Notes: generated from the sequence alone by a model not told the origin. DNA of 64,000 nucleotides from Schistosoma haematobium (GCF_000699445.3 NC_067200.1:9236450-9300449), one strand, 5' to 3'. Counted from the first letter of the stretch, positions 30,001 through 45,000 are shown. Translations and numbers: made by a program.

Positions 30001-33000
30001 AGATGACAGATACTTCATGCTGAGGCGTGCCAAATATCATGAAACCTATGTATAATATAACTTTTTTTCGAATACATTCACCTACTCAACTTCTCAACGT
30101 ATTGGATGAGAAGTCGATTTACTTGGACCAATGGTTATATTGCAGTTTAACTAATAAACTTTAATCAGTACTAAACGATTAGACAAATATGACATTGGTA
30201 ATACTGCTCAACAATCAATGAACTATATAAATACACCTGATTATTTTATGCACAATAGCTTAGACACTTCCCTAGAACACATATTTTTAGTTCTTTTCTT
30301 CGGTTTTGTGAATATTATCTGTTAACATGTTTTCCAAACTATCACCATAGAATGATTGTCGTAGAACAATGATGTGTATTGCACAACTACTTGATTGTAA
30401 TTTTGTTCAAATTGCAATGAAAACGATTGTCATGAAAACTCTAACAAATTAGAAGTTTACTTTTGAAATTGAAATGAATAGTTATATTAACAGGAAAGGA
30501 AAAAAGCATTGGAGAAACTTAATTTACTACCATTAAGTAATGATGACACAGCTTATCAACTGTGCTTTGAGATTCATCTTTGAACAAATGATTTGTTCAA
30601 CTTCTGTAGGCCAAAATCATTTACTCATTAATTTGAAATTACTATTTTTGGTCAACTTACAGTATTTATCCTTTAAAATGAATTTAATCTGATTAGACTT
30701 AACCCATAAATATTCTACTATGATAATGGAGAACAAGTGTTTGGAAGCCTTAGATAAACAAGTTAGCTTAACTTTATTCTTAAGTAAACTACTATTCATT
30801 ATTTGATCCAAATAAGAGTACTTACATGTTACAGTCAGATCCATTTCCACTTAGCTACTTCATCGAGTTTGACATTTTCGAGTACTGAGTCATGATTGTC
30901 TAGTCCCTAGTACTAATCTAATTTTTCGCAATCATGTTTAATTGACTAGATACTGATATTTACTAGTGCTTTTGAAACAGTCACTATATACCTTTGCTAA
31001 ACAAAATTCTCTCGTATCTACAATATATATATCCTCCTATATATACAATTACCTTTCGATTGAACAACCAACGTCATTCTATGTGCTGAATACAAAGTGG
31101 TCCAATGTTTTTTTAATAAGCCGTATACATCGATATTATTCTTCTCTGGCTCAGTAATCAATGACTGTTTATTTCCTTATATATAAAAAGTAGATAAGAA
31201 AAAGCAGTTTTAAATTAAGAAACATACGATCAAGTCATTACTTCAGAGAAACAAAATATGACAATGAATAAACAGTTATTTTACGATTGAGTATGATAAT
31301 TAATCATGAAGATTTAGTCCCATGGTAACCGGTGGCCAACAACAGGTTCATACCCCTTTTATTCCATAAGAATCCTGGAACCCATACCCACCGTTGGTTT
31401 GGAATCAGTGTTTTCCAACTGTCCTAGGTGGACTCTCCGTATCCAACAACCCAGTTAAAGCACCGGACATTCACTTTTCGACTTCTCAATTTCGTAAACA
31501 ACACCGGTACTGTGAGAAGGCAGTGAGTAGGACGTCCATGGAAGTGTTTATATACGCGTGGCCATGTGAGAGCATCTGAAGAGTGTACTCTCTCCATCCT
31601 CGACCGTATGAGGTCATTTGAGGGCATAATATGACTTAGTATTTAATACTATTCATTTGAGATATTTTGTTCATAATAAATTTTATTTACTAAACAGTGA
31701 TCAGTTTGATTCAATCAAAATTTTATTTATAACTGAAAAACGTCTGCCGAAATAAACTTCATAATATGACGATACTTTGTCCATTTTGAGTTATCCACAT
31801 TTAATGATCACATACATGTTATACACTGAAAGGTAGTCCGTATGATGTTAACTTATGTTTTGTACCAGTCGTTATTTATCTCCAATGTGTACCTTCAATC
31901 AACATGGACACTTGGGATTCGAATCTATCTATTACAGTTTGTAACTAACTTCGACCAATTAGAAGCAAAGCATAGTCCACACCACGTTAAACTAAAAGCA
32001 ACATTTTAATTTGATCAATAGATTTTTGTCGTAACTAAATGACGAGAAAAAAATGACACTGGTCAATCAACTGATGATATAATTATGTATAAATTTTGGT
32101 TGCGTTTTAATCAAGAATCCATCACTATCTAACTAGACAATATCTTCACATAAAACTAGATCTTCTTTCTCTCGTGCTACTAATTTTACATGATGTTTAT
32201 TCGAGACTACACTAATTTTGTAGTAACATTTATGCTACTAAATAATAGAAAGTAATATATCAGGTAGGTTTTGTGGATATTATAGTAATTTCAATGGTTA
32301 AGATCATGAGTCAGTTGAAGCTAGACCACCATGTTAAACCTGGAAGCACTGGACGACCTTTTCGTCCTATTGTGGGACTCCTCGGCAGTGCGCATCTACG
32401 ACCTCGCCCCCTGCGAGATTCGAACCCAGGACCCACTGGTTTCGCGAGCGAGCACTTAACCACTAGACCACTCGCAGGGGGTGAGGTCGTGGATGCGCAC
32501 TGCTGAAGAGTCCCACAATAAGAAGAAACGGCCGTCCAGTGCTCCCAGGTTTTCCATGTTCGTCTAGCTTCAACTGACTCATGACCTTAACCACAGAAAG
32601 TAATATAGTTTGTATAAAACCACTATATATGTATATTAATTGTCGTAAGGTTATAACTAATCAAAAATTGAATAACTTATGGTAAGGTTCTTATTTTCTA
32701 AAACAAAAACTTACCTCGACTAAATAATCGATATGGAGATCCTTTGACAGCTAAACTTGAAATGAATCCACGTAGTTTTGCATAATCTCTCGTTTTCACT
32801 TTTTGAAATTCTAAATTTTTTAAGGTTAACAAAATAAGACGTTCTAATTATGAATAAAAAAAATAAAGTCACAAGTAATATGTATTTCCATTAGAGAGAT
32901 AGTGAAAAGCTACCTTGTCAGTTGACCAGAGTGATGATATATTTATAGTGTTATTTACTTACTTACTTACTTACTTACTTACACCTGTTACTCCTAATGG

Positions 33001-36000
33001 AGCATAGGCCGCCGACCAGCATTCTCCAACCCACTCTGTCCTGGGCCTTCTTTTCTAGTTTCATCCAATTCTTGTTCATTTTTCTCATGTCTATCTCCAT
33101 TTCCCGGCGTAATATGTTTTTTGGTCTTCCTCTTTTCCTTTGGCCTCGAAGATTTCGTGTGAGGGCTTGTTTTGTGACGTAGTTGGGTGCTTTCCTCAAT
33201 GTGTATCCTATCCACTTCCAGCACCTCTTACTAATTTCTTCCTCCGCTGGGATCTGGTTTGTTATTTCCCACAGTTTGTTGTTGATAATAGTGTCCGGAC
33301 AACGGATCCGAAGTACTTTGCGTACTTTATAATGTTAAATAATGATAATTACAGGAGAACGGATCAGCTATATAATATTATTAAGACGTTATCTCCTTAA
33401 TGAAATAGATGATAATTATATATTATTAGATGATTGAAAGTAATTGGTTGGAAACCCTGAATTTATGATTCATGATAGTTGACGTTGACCAATTTAGTGT
33501 AAATTTCGATGAAACTCAGTTTTCTGCTGACTGATTTTAGTTACCACTATATGATAAATAAATATAGATATATGTCATAGAAAAGATCAATCGCTGCCGA
33601 GTGAAATTTCATATTGTAAAGTTGAATGACTTGGATTACAATACAAAGGGCAAGCATTGGTTTATTTAAAATTGTAGGTATGCCATGTTGACCAGGGTAA
33701 GTGTCAACAAACCAATATTTAATGATTCCTACTAATTTTCTCTAACCATCTAATTGCATGTTATTGCTTATCATCTAGAACAAAGATCATACTGTAGTGA
33801 ACAGAACACGGGTGGGGACAATCGAATATATTTAACACAAAATTACAGGACTTGTTAATAAAATCTAACAATCATAAAGTAAATGCTTAACTTGCAAAAT
33901 GTCCACCGATTGTCTCAAAATAACTCAGAATTCATTGTTCTTGCATTGCATTCTGTTTCGATTCTTTACTGTTCGATCCTCTTGTCTCTCTGCTGCCAGA
34001 CCTTCTGTTCACGACTAACACCATATACTATAAGTAGCACACACCAAAATACTGATAACTGACCAGTATTATTCGATCAGCACTGATGATTAGCTAAACA
34101 TTGCATCGGTAACTACTTAATGATTATTCAATGTACATAATGTGTCTGCTTTAAGTTAGTGTAGAAAACAGTTAATTTTTTTTAATTCTCCAAGATTTTA
34201 TTTCATTATATGCTTAATAAATAGGAACATTTCTACAAATAATTCAGTGTTTATTTTGTAAATTAAACATAAATATTCCCCTTCAAATTGTTGCTAGGTG
34301 ATAATGAATTAAAAGGTAAACAAGTAAAAGAAATTAGATTCATTATCCAAATGTTCAATAATTTCTGGACGTTAATCATAAACAAACTGATAATATCAAA
34401 ATGGGTTCCACAAGTTTTAATATAATCAGAATTAACCATAAATACTTCAATTATTCCAAGAAGTAAGATAGTAACTGATGTTTCTAGTATAAATTCTAAT
34501 GAATACTGATTGGATAAGATGCTACTCAGTGTTTTCATAGCTTTTCTTGGCTTTTCCCAAGGAATTTTTTGTATCTCCCCAACAGTAAAAAAATCAGATA
34601 ATTATATTGTATATTGTATTGAATCTTCGACTGAAATGAGTTGATACCATTAAGTTTTCAGTTTCACACTCATAGATCTTTCATTTCTCATTCTTGAACG
34701 TTTTGAATTCATATGATTTCAAGATGATGAAGAAGATTTGTAGCTCAGATGGATGATTTTGATAGAGTTTTGAGTCCAGTTGTTGTGTTCATTGTTTAAG
34801 TGATTAAAACTAGAAGTTAGTAACTATAAACTAATGCCTCCTTTTAGTAATTCTAAGATTTTGTAAATGAATTATTATATAAAGTCCTAATAATTTTCTA
34901 GTTGAAAATTTTTAACTACATCTTAGTACTGAAAGTGTGGTGTGTGCTACTTATATCGACATAAGTAGTATATAGTCACGAATAGGATGTCTGGCAAGAT
35001 GATCGAACAGAAAATAATTAATATGGAAATGCAGAAAAAATGACGTGTAAGACAATTGACTGATATTTTACAAATGAAGTATTTACTGTATAGTTCTCTT
35101 AGATTTTACAAAGAGATTCTGTAATTTTTGCCTTTAAATACATTCGATTGTCCTCACTTGTATTTTCATTCACTACATTTGATGTCACTGACAATCAGGA
35201 GGGAGAAAGGTGCTACTCTACGGACACCAATACGTGCCTGGAACTGAGGTGTCAGTTGGTGTGATGTGTGTGCCAATTTAGTAGTATATTACGCTAGTCA
35301 GGAATAGAATGTCTGGCAGTAGAAGGTCAAGATTATCGAGGAGGAACGAACGGGAACAGAAAGCAATTGGCATGGAAATGCAGGAACAATGGAGTGTGAG
35401 ACAATTCACTGATATTTGCAAAAGGAACAGTCAAGTTTGAGACAATTGATTGACATTTTTGCAAATTGAGTATTCACTGTATGGCTCTCACATTTTACTA
35501 AGATGTTCTGTAATTTCGTGTTCAAACACATTCGATTGTTCCCATTTGTGTTCTCGTTCAGTACATTTGGTGTCGCTGCTTACCAGGAAAGGGGAAGTGT
35601 GCTGTTCTGCGGAAACTGGTGTGAGCCTAGAACTGAGGTGCTAGTTAGTATGGTACGTTCTACTTATATCAACATAAAGAATATATAACAGTAGTCAGGA
35701 ATAGAATGTCTAGCATCAGAAAGTCAAGAAGATCGAAGAAAAGAGAACAAGAACAAAGAATGATTGATGTGGAAATGAAAGAACAATGGAGTCTAAGATA
35801 ATTGATTGACCTTTTTGCAAATGAATTCTTTATTGTACAGTACTCAGATTTTACAAAGAGATTCTATAGGTTTTTTGTCTTTAGATACATTCACAATTGT
35901 CTTCACTTGTATTCTTATTCATTATAAAAGTATTTTAATCATAATGAATAATTTAAAATTAAACTATACTTGACAATATTTTAATGAGTATTTTGGCGCC

Positions 36001-39000
36001 ATTTATAAAATGAAATTGTCTACAAATAAAATACAATGAATGAAATATAATTTGTTTATTTCTTTTTTTTAATTTTTTTTCTTTTTTTTACTGTGGTAAT
36101 CAAAACAATAAAACAACAACAACAACAACGAAACCATCTTTTTTTTAAAAAGAAAAAGAAAAGATAAATATAACCTTGAGAGTTAAGGTCATATTCAATA
36201 ATCAATAAAATGGAATGGCGGGTGACCTTGAGAAATAACTTTCATTATTTCAAAAGTCTAGAATTAAAGTATATATATATATATATTTATATATTGATCG
36301 ATTACTTGTTTTAATTGAGATAATATGACAGTTTAATAATTGTTTGTTTAAAAGATATATAAGATGTATAAGCGTATTATGAATAGAATTTCCAGTATAT
36401 AAATGGAAATCTGTATTTGTTCATGAGTGATAACAATGTTGGTTATTATGTTTATAAAATGATTTCACTGGTTGAAATCATGAGTCAGTTGAAATTAGAC
36501 CCCCATGAAAAACCTGGAAGCACTAGACCGCCGTTTCGTCCTAGTATAGGACTCCTCAGCAGTGCGCATCCACGATCCAGGTTTTCCATGGTGGTCTAGT
36601 TTCAATTGACTCATGATTTCAACCAGTGAGATTTATAAAGATCTCCATAAAAATCTATTCTGATATTAAATGGCTGATGGAATTTGTTCAGTTTTCTTAA
36701 TAATACATTATGTGAATAGTTCAGAAAGAAATTTGGGAATGTATCAGAAACAAAAAGACTTTAATAATGTTCAGTCATTTATCCACATTGCTCCCAAATG
36801 CTCTGGTACAGTCGAAAGTGGGGAGACTCCTCCTCCCTTCTTCAAATGGTGTCGCATGGTCAGGAATTTACAGTCACTTTCACAGAAGTACTACTCACTG
36901 CCTTATCGCAGCATGTGTGTTGTTTATGAAATTGAGAGTACGAAAAGAGAGTGTCCGTTGTTTCAACCGAGTCAGTATACACGGTGGATACACCTAGAAG
37001 AGTTGGAAAATCCTGATTCTAAACCAATGGTGGACATGGAATTCAAGATCCTGAGGGAACAAATGGTGTATGAACCAATTATTGGTGACCGGTTACCATG
37101 AGACTAAGTCTCTTGATGTTGCTCCACTGCCTTGTGGATCAGACGGTTAGGTCGAAGGTTCCGGGTGTGTCCCCTTAAGAAAAACCACCTGTTTCGGTTT
37201 CAGCACGCGAGTAGTATCACAGTTCACACACAAAATCAAGTGACTTGTATGTCACATATGTATTCGGTGCCCCTTTGTACCAATATTTATGAGCTCAAAT
37301 AAAATAAATAATCTTATCCTCATAGTATATTTTATGATATTATAAATAACCAGCAATTGTCTTTCAGTTCTTTTTTCATGAGCTTCCTGTTAGCTGAAAA
37401 CCTTTAAAATATCGTGCTAATCCGTGAGAAAGAATATTTACTTTATCCTTGTTATCCATTTTATCCAAAAGAATTAGCCTAAACTTTCTGATTATCAACA
37501 GGTTTTCATCTGTTTAGATTTTAAACAAATGTTATTTAAAATTCATTTTGCATTGTTTGTTTGAATCTTGCACAGTGATGTACAAAACTGCAGTTGATGA
37601 AGTTACATTTGGCTGTTTATGGGTTTGAGTCCCAGAGTTAGCATCAACTCTGGGATGCAGGTATATCCAAATAGGATGAAACATGTGTCCTGGATTTCAC
37701 TTTTAGCCATTATTTATCTTCGCTCATAAGTGTTCTTTCATTTTTTCAAGCCGAATAATCTTCATGCTGTGTTTACTATTCATGTATTTGTAGCCATGGA
37801 TATTGAATTAATGTTGACCATCAAATCTCAGCTTCACTGAGTAGTAGGTTAGCAAGAAAGGTACACTTATTTTGAAATCTTGCAGCTGCACAAATTGAAT
37901 TTCAGTCATTTTTGTCATTGTGCTACATATTTTTCTGGTCAGTTGCCATGCTATTCGACTTCATTCCTACTGGATACTTTCGATAAGTAGTTAAGTTTAC
38001 GTGAAAAATCGTTACTTACCATTAATTGTTCATGGTCATAATCAAGTAATGTAATATAATATGAGATCAGAGACTGACTTTAGTAAGATAACCATTATAA
38101 ATTAGAGGACACCAGAAAGCTGTTTTTTTTATTTGGGTACTTCTCAATATTTATTATTCAAGACCAAACTTGTAAGTGATCCAAGGAAGTATACGTTTTA
38201 TTACCAACATGGTCCACTAGGGCAATAGATACACACTGTTAAGAAGTCCCATGTTAAGGAAACGTGGCTGTTTAGCGGCTCTTGTTTTTCAATTACTATT
38301 GAACAAAAGTCGCCCCTTGATTCAAACTATAATAAGTGAACAATCTCTACAAGCTCTCTGTATTCACAATTATGGCAAGTAAATTGATATTGTCACGTGA
38401 TTCCGTTCCAATAAACCAGATGAATCAGAATACTTTAGACTGTTAATTAGTTACCAAGTAACTAGTTCCAGTTACCATTTATTATAAATCATTACATTTC
38501 TAATCAGACATATTTGATATGAAGAGTATTTCTTGGATCTTGATTTCTCAGATGATGGAATTATCCCATAATTCAATGATACTTTTACTGCATGTGATGT
38601 TGAATAAAATAGGTATTAGGGGTTTTGTGATAAAAAAATCTAACCTTTTGACAATTTTGTCTAGCTACTAACGGCTGATTTTCATTAAACTCCAAGAAAA
38701 CTGGTGACTATGGGTTAGTACAAAGATTTCGCTAATTGAACCTGTCTTGATTCACGGGGTCAATCAGACTTAGTCAGTCACAACCAAATTACAACTTGTC
38801 ATTTATGTACACCAGTTTAATTTATCACACCATATCATCAATGAGATGAAATTATTCAAAAGAATACTAAAAGATTAGAAGTAGTAACAGTACCAGTTCT
38901 GGTACAAAGTTTAAGCAAAGTCATTATTGTAGAAAAACAGAGAATGGATTCATAAAATAGAAAAGGATTAAGCAATTTCACAACTCAAACAAAACGTGAG

Positions 39001-42000
39001 TCCATTTTGGCCTTCATGGATTGCTCTGAGCTACGTCACCTGATTTCTCCAGCCACTAATCTTGATATTGATAATAATCTCAAACAAGTTGTCTGAATCT
39101 ATCAACATGGTCAAAATCATCAGTTAATGACTTTATGTACTAAAGCCAACTCTCAGTTTAGCTGTCCCCAACTTTTTGCCAACCTGATCCTTCACCGACA
39201 AATATTAGGATTAAACAGAGCCACTCAGCGAATCGATTTGAATTTAAAAGAAAGCATTTAGTTCCATCAAGTTAATTTGTTCATAAATATTAATATTATA
39301 AATGAGATAGTTGAAATATTGATCAATATTCTATTTGTCTAGTTAGAAGCAATGATCAGTGGAGTTTAACCAGGTCTGTTATGAGATAGTAATTCATTAA
39401 GGACACTAATGGACGGTGGCACAATTTCATGGATTAGTTGAAGTTAGACATTAACACCGTTGAATACGGGATTAGTGGTCAAAAAATTTCAAAGGATCGC
39501 GCGCGGGACCGATAGGTCCTGGGTCCGAATCTTGGGGGGCGCAGGATCGTGGATGTGCATTGCTGAGGAGTCCCATACTGAGACGAAACGGCCGTCCAGT
39601 GCTTCCAGGTTTTCCATGGTGGTCTAGCTTTAATTGACTCATGATTTCAACCAGTATAAATGAAATAAACTTATTGAGTGTTACTAATTGGAGATTGATG
39701 TCAATTAGCCATAAGTTACAAAGTGTAAGTTCTGTTAAAATTTCAAATTGTTCAACAATCTCATCAACTAAACTGATAACATTCACATACACTACAAAAT
39801 CAACATTCAAAAATCACTCCAGAAATACGTTTTCAAGGAATACTCCCTAAAAAAATACTACGATTCATGCTTTCATAGCTAAACATCTTCATTAAGATAA
39901 GTTGCATAAGCTAACAATACTTTTTTTACAAGAAGAAGAATATGAATAGATTTCAGGTGGTTGAAGATAGTTGACATAAAACAATGAATATTTGTTTCGT
40001 GTTATTTCGCACTTGTTAATAAAGCGTACATGTAATCCTAAAAGAACTAATTCAACTTGCTTCATTCAAGACCAGGATCCTCCAGTATCTCAGTTCAAAT
40101 TATTAATACCGAGCTACTCAAATCATTTCTTAAAATCTTCTATACTGAAATATCTACATTTATTGATCGTTGTGCATTGAACCATTTCACATTTATTCAG
40201 TACTTTAGTGTTAGTTGAATTCTACCAACCTATTTGCCATTGTACTACTAGTCTAGGTAACCCAACCTTAGACTAAAGTTTTCTATCGACTGCTTACAAT
40301 CACATTTTATCACAACATAGTCCACATGATATTATATAACTTAGAATAGTAAAGTGTTCAACAGAGTTTCAATAATATTTAATAATTAAACAAGTATCGG
40401 AAGGGGGGTTTGTGGATATTATAGTAATTTAGTAGTCGAAATCATGAGTCAATGGAAGCTAGATCATCGTGGAAAACCTGGAGGCATTAGACGTCCGTTT
40501 TGTCCTATTGTGGGACTCCTCCTCCACGATCTCGTCCCGAGAGACTCGAACCCAGGACCTATCGGTCTCGCGCTCAAGCCCTTAAACTTTAGACCACTAA
40601 TCCCGTATTCAACGGTGTTAATGTCTAACTTCAACTAATCCATGAAATTGTGCCACCATCCACTATTGTCTTTAATGAATTACTATCTCATAACAGACCT
40701 GGTTAAACCCCACTGATCATTGCTTCTCACTATACAAATAGAATAATAATATCAGATGGGTTTTGTGGATATTATAGTAATTTCAATGGTTAAGATCATG
40801 AATGAGTTGAAGCTAGACCACCATGGAAAAGCAGGAAGCACTGGACGGCCGTTTTGTCCTAGTATGGGACTCCTCAGCAGTAGAATATTGATCAATATTT
40901 CAACTATCATCAAAAGTATGCCTTACCCATATCAATTTTCTCAATTGATTTTCTCATTCCATCTAATTTTAATGTAGGATTAATAAAATGTAAAGCAAAT
41001 AAATGTAATGCTTCATTGAAATATTTTTCTGTTATACTAAAGTAGAATAATGTATGTTCATTTGATGTTTTAGAATCCCAATAACCATTATATTCTTGTA
41101 AATAATTATGAAATGTTTTCATTTCATGTTTAATTATATCACTATGAAATAATACTAAAAGAAAAGAAAAAAGTAAAGTAAGAAACTATCAAATAAACGA
41201 ATAGTTGATTGAGATCATAAGTCGATTACAATTAGATTATCATGGAAAACCTGAAAGCACTGAATGGTTGTTTCGTCCTATTTTAGAAATGAAGCATTTA
41301 TCTCGCTATGAAATTAATTTTCTTAAGTCATTTTCTTTTTGTAAGAACTAAATCAGAAATTACAAGAAATCAATATTGTATTCTAACATATCCACAATCT
41401 TAGCAGAGATGATTGATCTGAGGATATTCAACTTACTTACTTACTTACACCTGTTATCGTTCATGGAGGAGCATAGACTGCTTACTAGCATTATCCAATC
41501 AATTCTGTCCTGGGTAATCTTTTCAATTTCTTTCCAGTTACTGTTTATTATTTTCATGTCTGCTTCCAGTTACCGACGTAGTCTGTTCTTCAGGCTTCTT
41601 CTTTTCCTTATCCCTTCAGGATTCCAAATTAGTGCTTGACTCGTGATTCAATTTGATGATTTCCTCAATTTGTGTCCTGCCGATTTCCAACGTCTTTCCC
41701 TAATTAATTCCTCAAGTGGAAGCTGGTTTGTTATCTCCCACAGTAGGCTATTGGTTGTAGTATCCGGATCTTGAGTAGACAGTTGTTTAGAAATACTTTT
41801 ACTCTTTTCATGGTGGTTGTGGTAGTTCTCCAAGTTTCAGCTCCGTAAAGTAGAACTGTCTTGATGTTCGTATTAAAGATTCTGACTTTGATATTGGTTG
41901 ACAGTTGTTTTGAGTTCCATATATTCTTCAACTGTAGGAATGGGGCCCTTGCTTTGCCAATCCTTGCACTTACGTCTGCATCGATGATGCTACACAGATA

Positions 42001-45000
42001 AGTGAAAGGTTCCACCTTTTCCAAAGTTTCTCTTTAAGTGTGTTTGGGTTGGTGTTCTCCATCGTGTATTTGATGATCTTACTTTTTCCCTTGTGTATAC
42101 TGAGGTCTTCTGATTCAGAGGCTGCTGCTGATACATTGTTTATCTTGACCTGCGTTTCGTTAGTATGTACGTGATAAAACAGCTAGGTTGTCTACGAAGT
42201 CCAAATCGGCTAGTTCCATCCAACCCGTCCATTTTATCTCATGCTTCCAATTAAATGCGGGGTTCATCATAATCCAATCAACCACCAGCAGAGAGAGAAA
42301 AGCGGAGAGTAGACAGCCTTGTCTAGCAAGTACTAAGCATTGAATTAGTATCCAGTAGTCCATCTTTCTAACTGAAATCAATTCGTGCTATTTCCTAATC
42401 TCCTTTCAGCACCTCAGTCTGAGGATTGAAGATCCTAGTTTCTATGCTTGAAGGGATAATGGTTCCCACTCTTGTTAAGTTTAATACTAGGACTGTTTAG
42501 CTATAATGTTTGTCTAGCTGAATTCAATGAGTGATGTAAACTATTTTGTCAGATTGAACAATCTCTTCAAACGAATTGTATCGTCTAAAAAACTCTTTTA
42601 TTCTCTTTCTGTTTTCAGCTTCATATTATAAACTGACCTTAGTTTAACAACCATTCAAAAACAGGAAGTCCCACTATGGTACTTCTCAATAATGCACATT
42701 CTTGACCTCACCAGTGATTCATCCTAAGACCTTCAGATCATTCAATTTACATCTAATGATTTACATTACTAATTTCAGTCAACTTGTGTTATCTCTCAAT
42801 TATCATCTATTGCCTCTGATGATAGTTATATCCACATATGAAATAGTCGAACTCTATTCTTTCACCTTAAAAAAAACATCTGCACAATACTACTATTATT
42901 TTCCCCATAGTTATCAGTTTATGATGTAAAACTATAAAATTCAACAAACTTCTTTGGTTACCATAATCCAACTGATTTTTATATACAATAAAATCATTTT
43001 ATTTATTTCAATAAAATTTGGATTCATACGCAACGATGAATAGTTACTAACAGTGGTATTCAGGACGCACGTCTCATTCTATTTGGGACTCGTCAGCTGG
43101 ATGTACCTGCATCTCAGAGTTCATGTTCACTCTGGGACTCGTACCCAGTACCATTCGCTTCAAACGCCATCGCGTTGTCCACTCAACTACTGAGTCCTGT
43201 TAGCCGTTTGCTTGTGTCAATTTCAATCTTAAAACCTCAATTGGAAGATTCAAACAAAACAATACCAAGTGAAAATTTGGATTCATTTGAAAAAAGAACG
43301 TTTTTCTGTATATATTCATAGTTTCAATTCAGTTACCTGGTTATTATACTATTATTATTACTATTATTATTATCGTGGATTATAACGTATAGATAGTACA
43401 TTTCTTTGATTTTATTATTATGAATTTTATGGTGTTTTATTGTTCGGTATATATATTTTTTCTTCAATGTCATTTGATGATATCACACGTGGTTCTCTTA
43501 TATTATGATTTGAATAAGTAATTAATACTTAGTGAATTAGATACGTTTTAGCAGTTTTAAACTATGACTTAGTAACAATTCATGATGCTTTAAATATTAT
43601 TGATTAGTTAATGATGATTTGTTGTTGGGTTTGATGAACTTTCCACAATCCATTTCTCGCCCCCTCAGTCTCTCTCTCCCACCCACTCCCTCTCCTCTCT
43701 CTCTCTCTCTCCATATATTTTTTCAATGGTTGAAATCATGAGTCAATCGAAGCTAGACAACCATGGAAAATTCGAAAGCACTAGACGGCCGTTTTACCGT
43801 ATAGTGGGACTCCTCGGCAGTGCGCATCCACGATCCCGCCTCGAGAGATTCGAATCCAGGATCTATCGGTCTCACACGCGAACGTTTAAGCACTAGACCA
43901 CTGATTCGGTATCCAACGGTGTTAATGTCTAACTTTAACTAATCCACGAAATTGAGCGACACATCCACTAATGTCTTCAGTGAGTTGCTACCTCACAACA
44001 GACCTGGTTGATCTCCACTGATCATGGCTTCTCACTCGAACTCCAGGAAATACCTCATGAAGCCAGTCACTATTGAGTATATATTGACTAGCATCAGAAG
44101 GAGTTTTGTTGATATTATGGTAATTTCAGTAGTTGAGATCATGAGACAACATATATATATAAGTGGATCAGACGTCATGAGTTTTATATTCCTTCAAATT
44201 TTTTAAGAAACTATAACTTTATATGTTAGGAAGTATCAATAATTAGTCTTTCATAAATAACTCACTGCAAATATTATACACTGTGATATATGAATAATGT
44301 TAATTCCGATCTAATAAGTTATAACAGTTCATCATACATCAATTGGTCTATTGTTTTAACCAAACAGGTCTAGTGGTTGAATAAGGAAATTAATGATTGA
44401 AGATTCCCTCTTACGTAAAAATTTTATGTTAACCATAATGTTTTTTTTATTATTGTATCCTCTATGTTCAGATTTATTACCATAAATAAAATCGTTTAGT
44501 TCTTGTTTTGATTGAGAATGAGTTGACTGAAGCATAGTGATCAGGGATTATTAAATAATTAAGCCTTTCACAGATAGGATCAATCTAAGTTCATTTATTA
44601 CAACTAGATTTTAATGCTACTTGATAGCCAAATACAAATTCGTGTAACCGACTTTTCAGCTACACAGGTTTTGTTGCACAATACAAGATAAAGTCAACCA
44701 TTTGAAATATCAGTGTTCTATTCAATGAAAAATTTAACCGAAAGATAATTTTTTTCACAATTGATTGATCACTGGGTGGTGATCAGTGTCATGTGTGTCA
44801 GGTCATTTTTAGTGCGAATCGAATCCTATCGACCAAGTTGCAATGTGGCCACTAGTCTAGGTGACTCGACATTGCGTCCCTGACTGTGAAGCTGGGTGAT
44901 ACAGGATCGAATCCGTCAGGGAGCATCAGTTCCCTCAAGATTACAGGTACATCTAACCGACGATAATTTTTCCTGAAGTGGTACCTAAAAAATGACAAAA

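Larger units (their letters stand above)
39306..40912. repeat. Inverted duplication flanking 0.8 kb, with a nested insertion
   Basis: The left arm 39306-39600 and the right arm 40432-40740 plus 40883-40912 are inverted copies. They share HH-SINE sequence and about 30 bases of common flank (GATAGTTGAAATATTGATC). The right arm is interrupted by the fragment at 40748-40882. Confidence 0.75.

Noticed and set aside
30840..30930. Possible small M16 exon between exons 5 and 6 ([15 protein letters not shown])
   Set aside because: The frame meets a stop before the GTAAGT, and no alternative donor keeps the phase.
36670..37101. 143-residue plus-strand frame
   Set aside because: Lies mostly inside a 500-bp family copy; the frame is broken in the other four copies.
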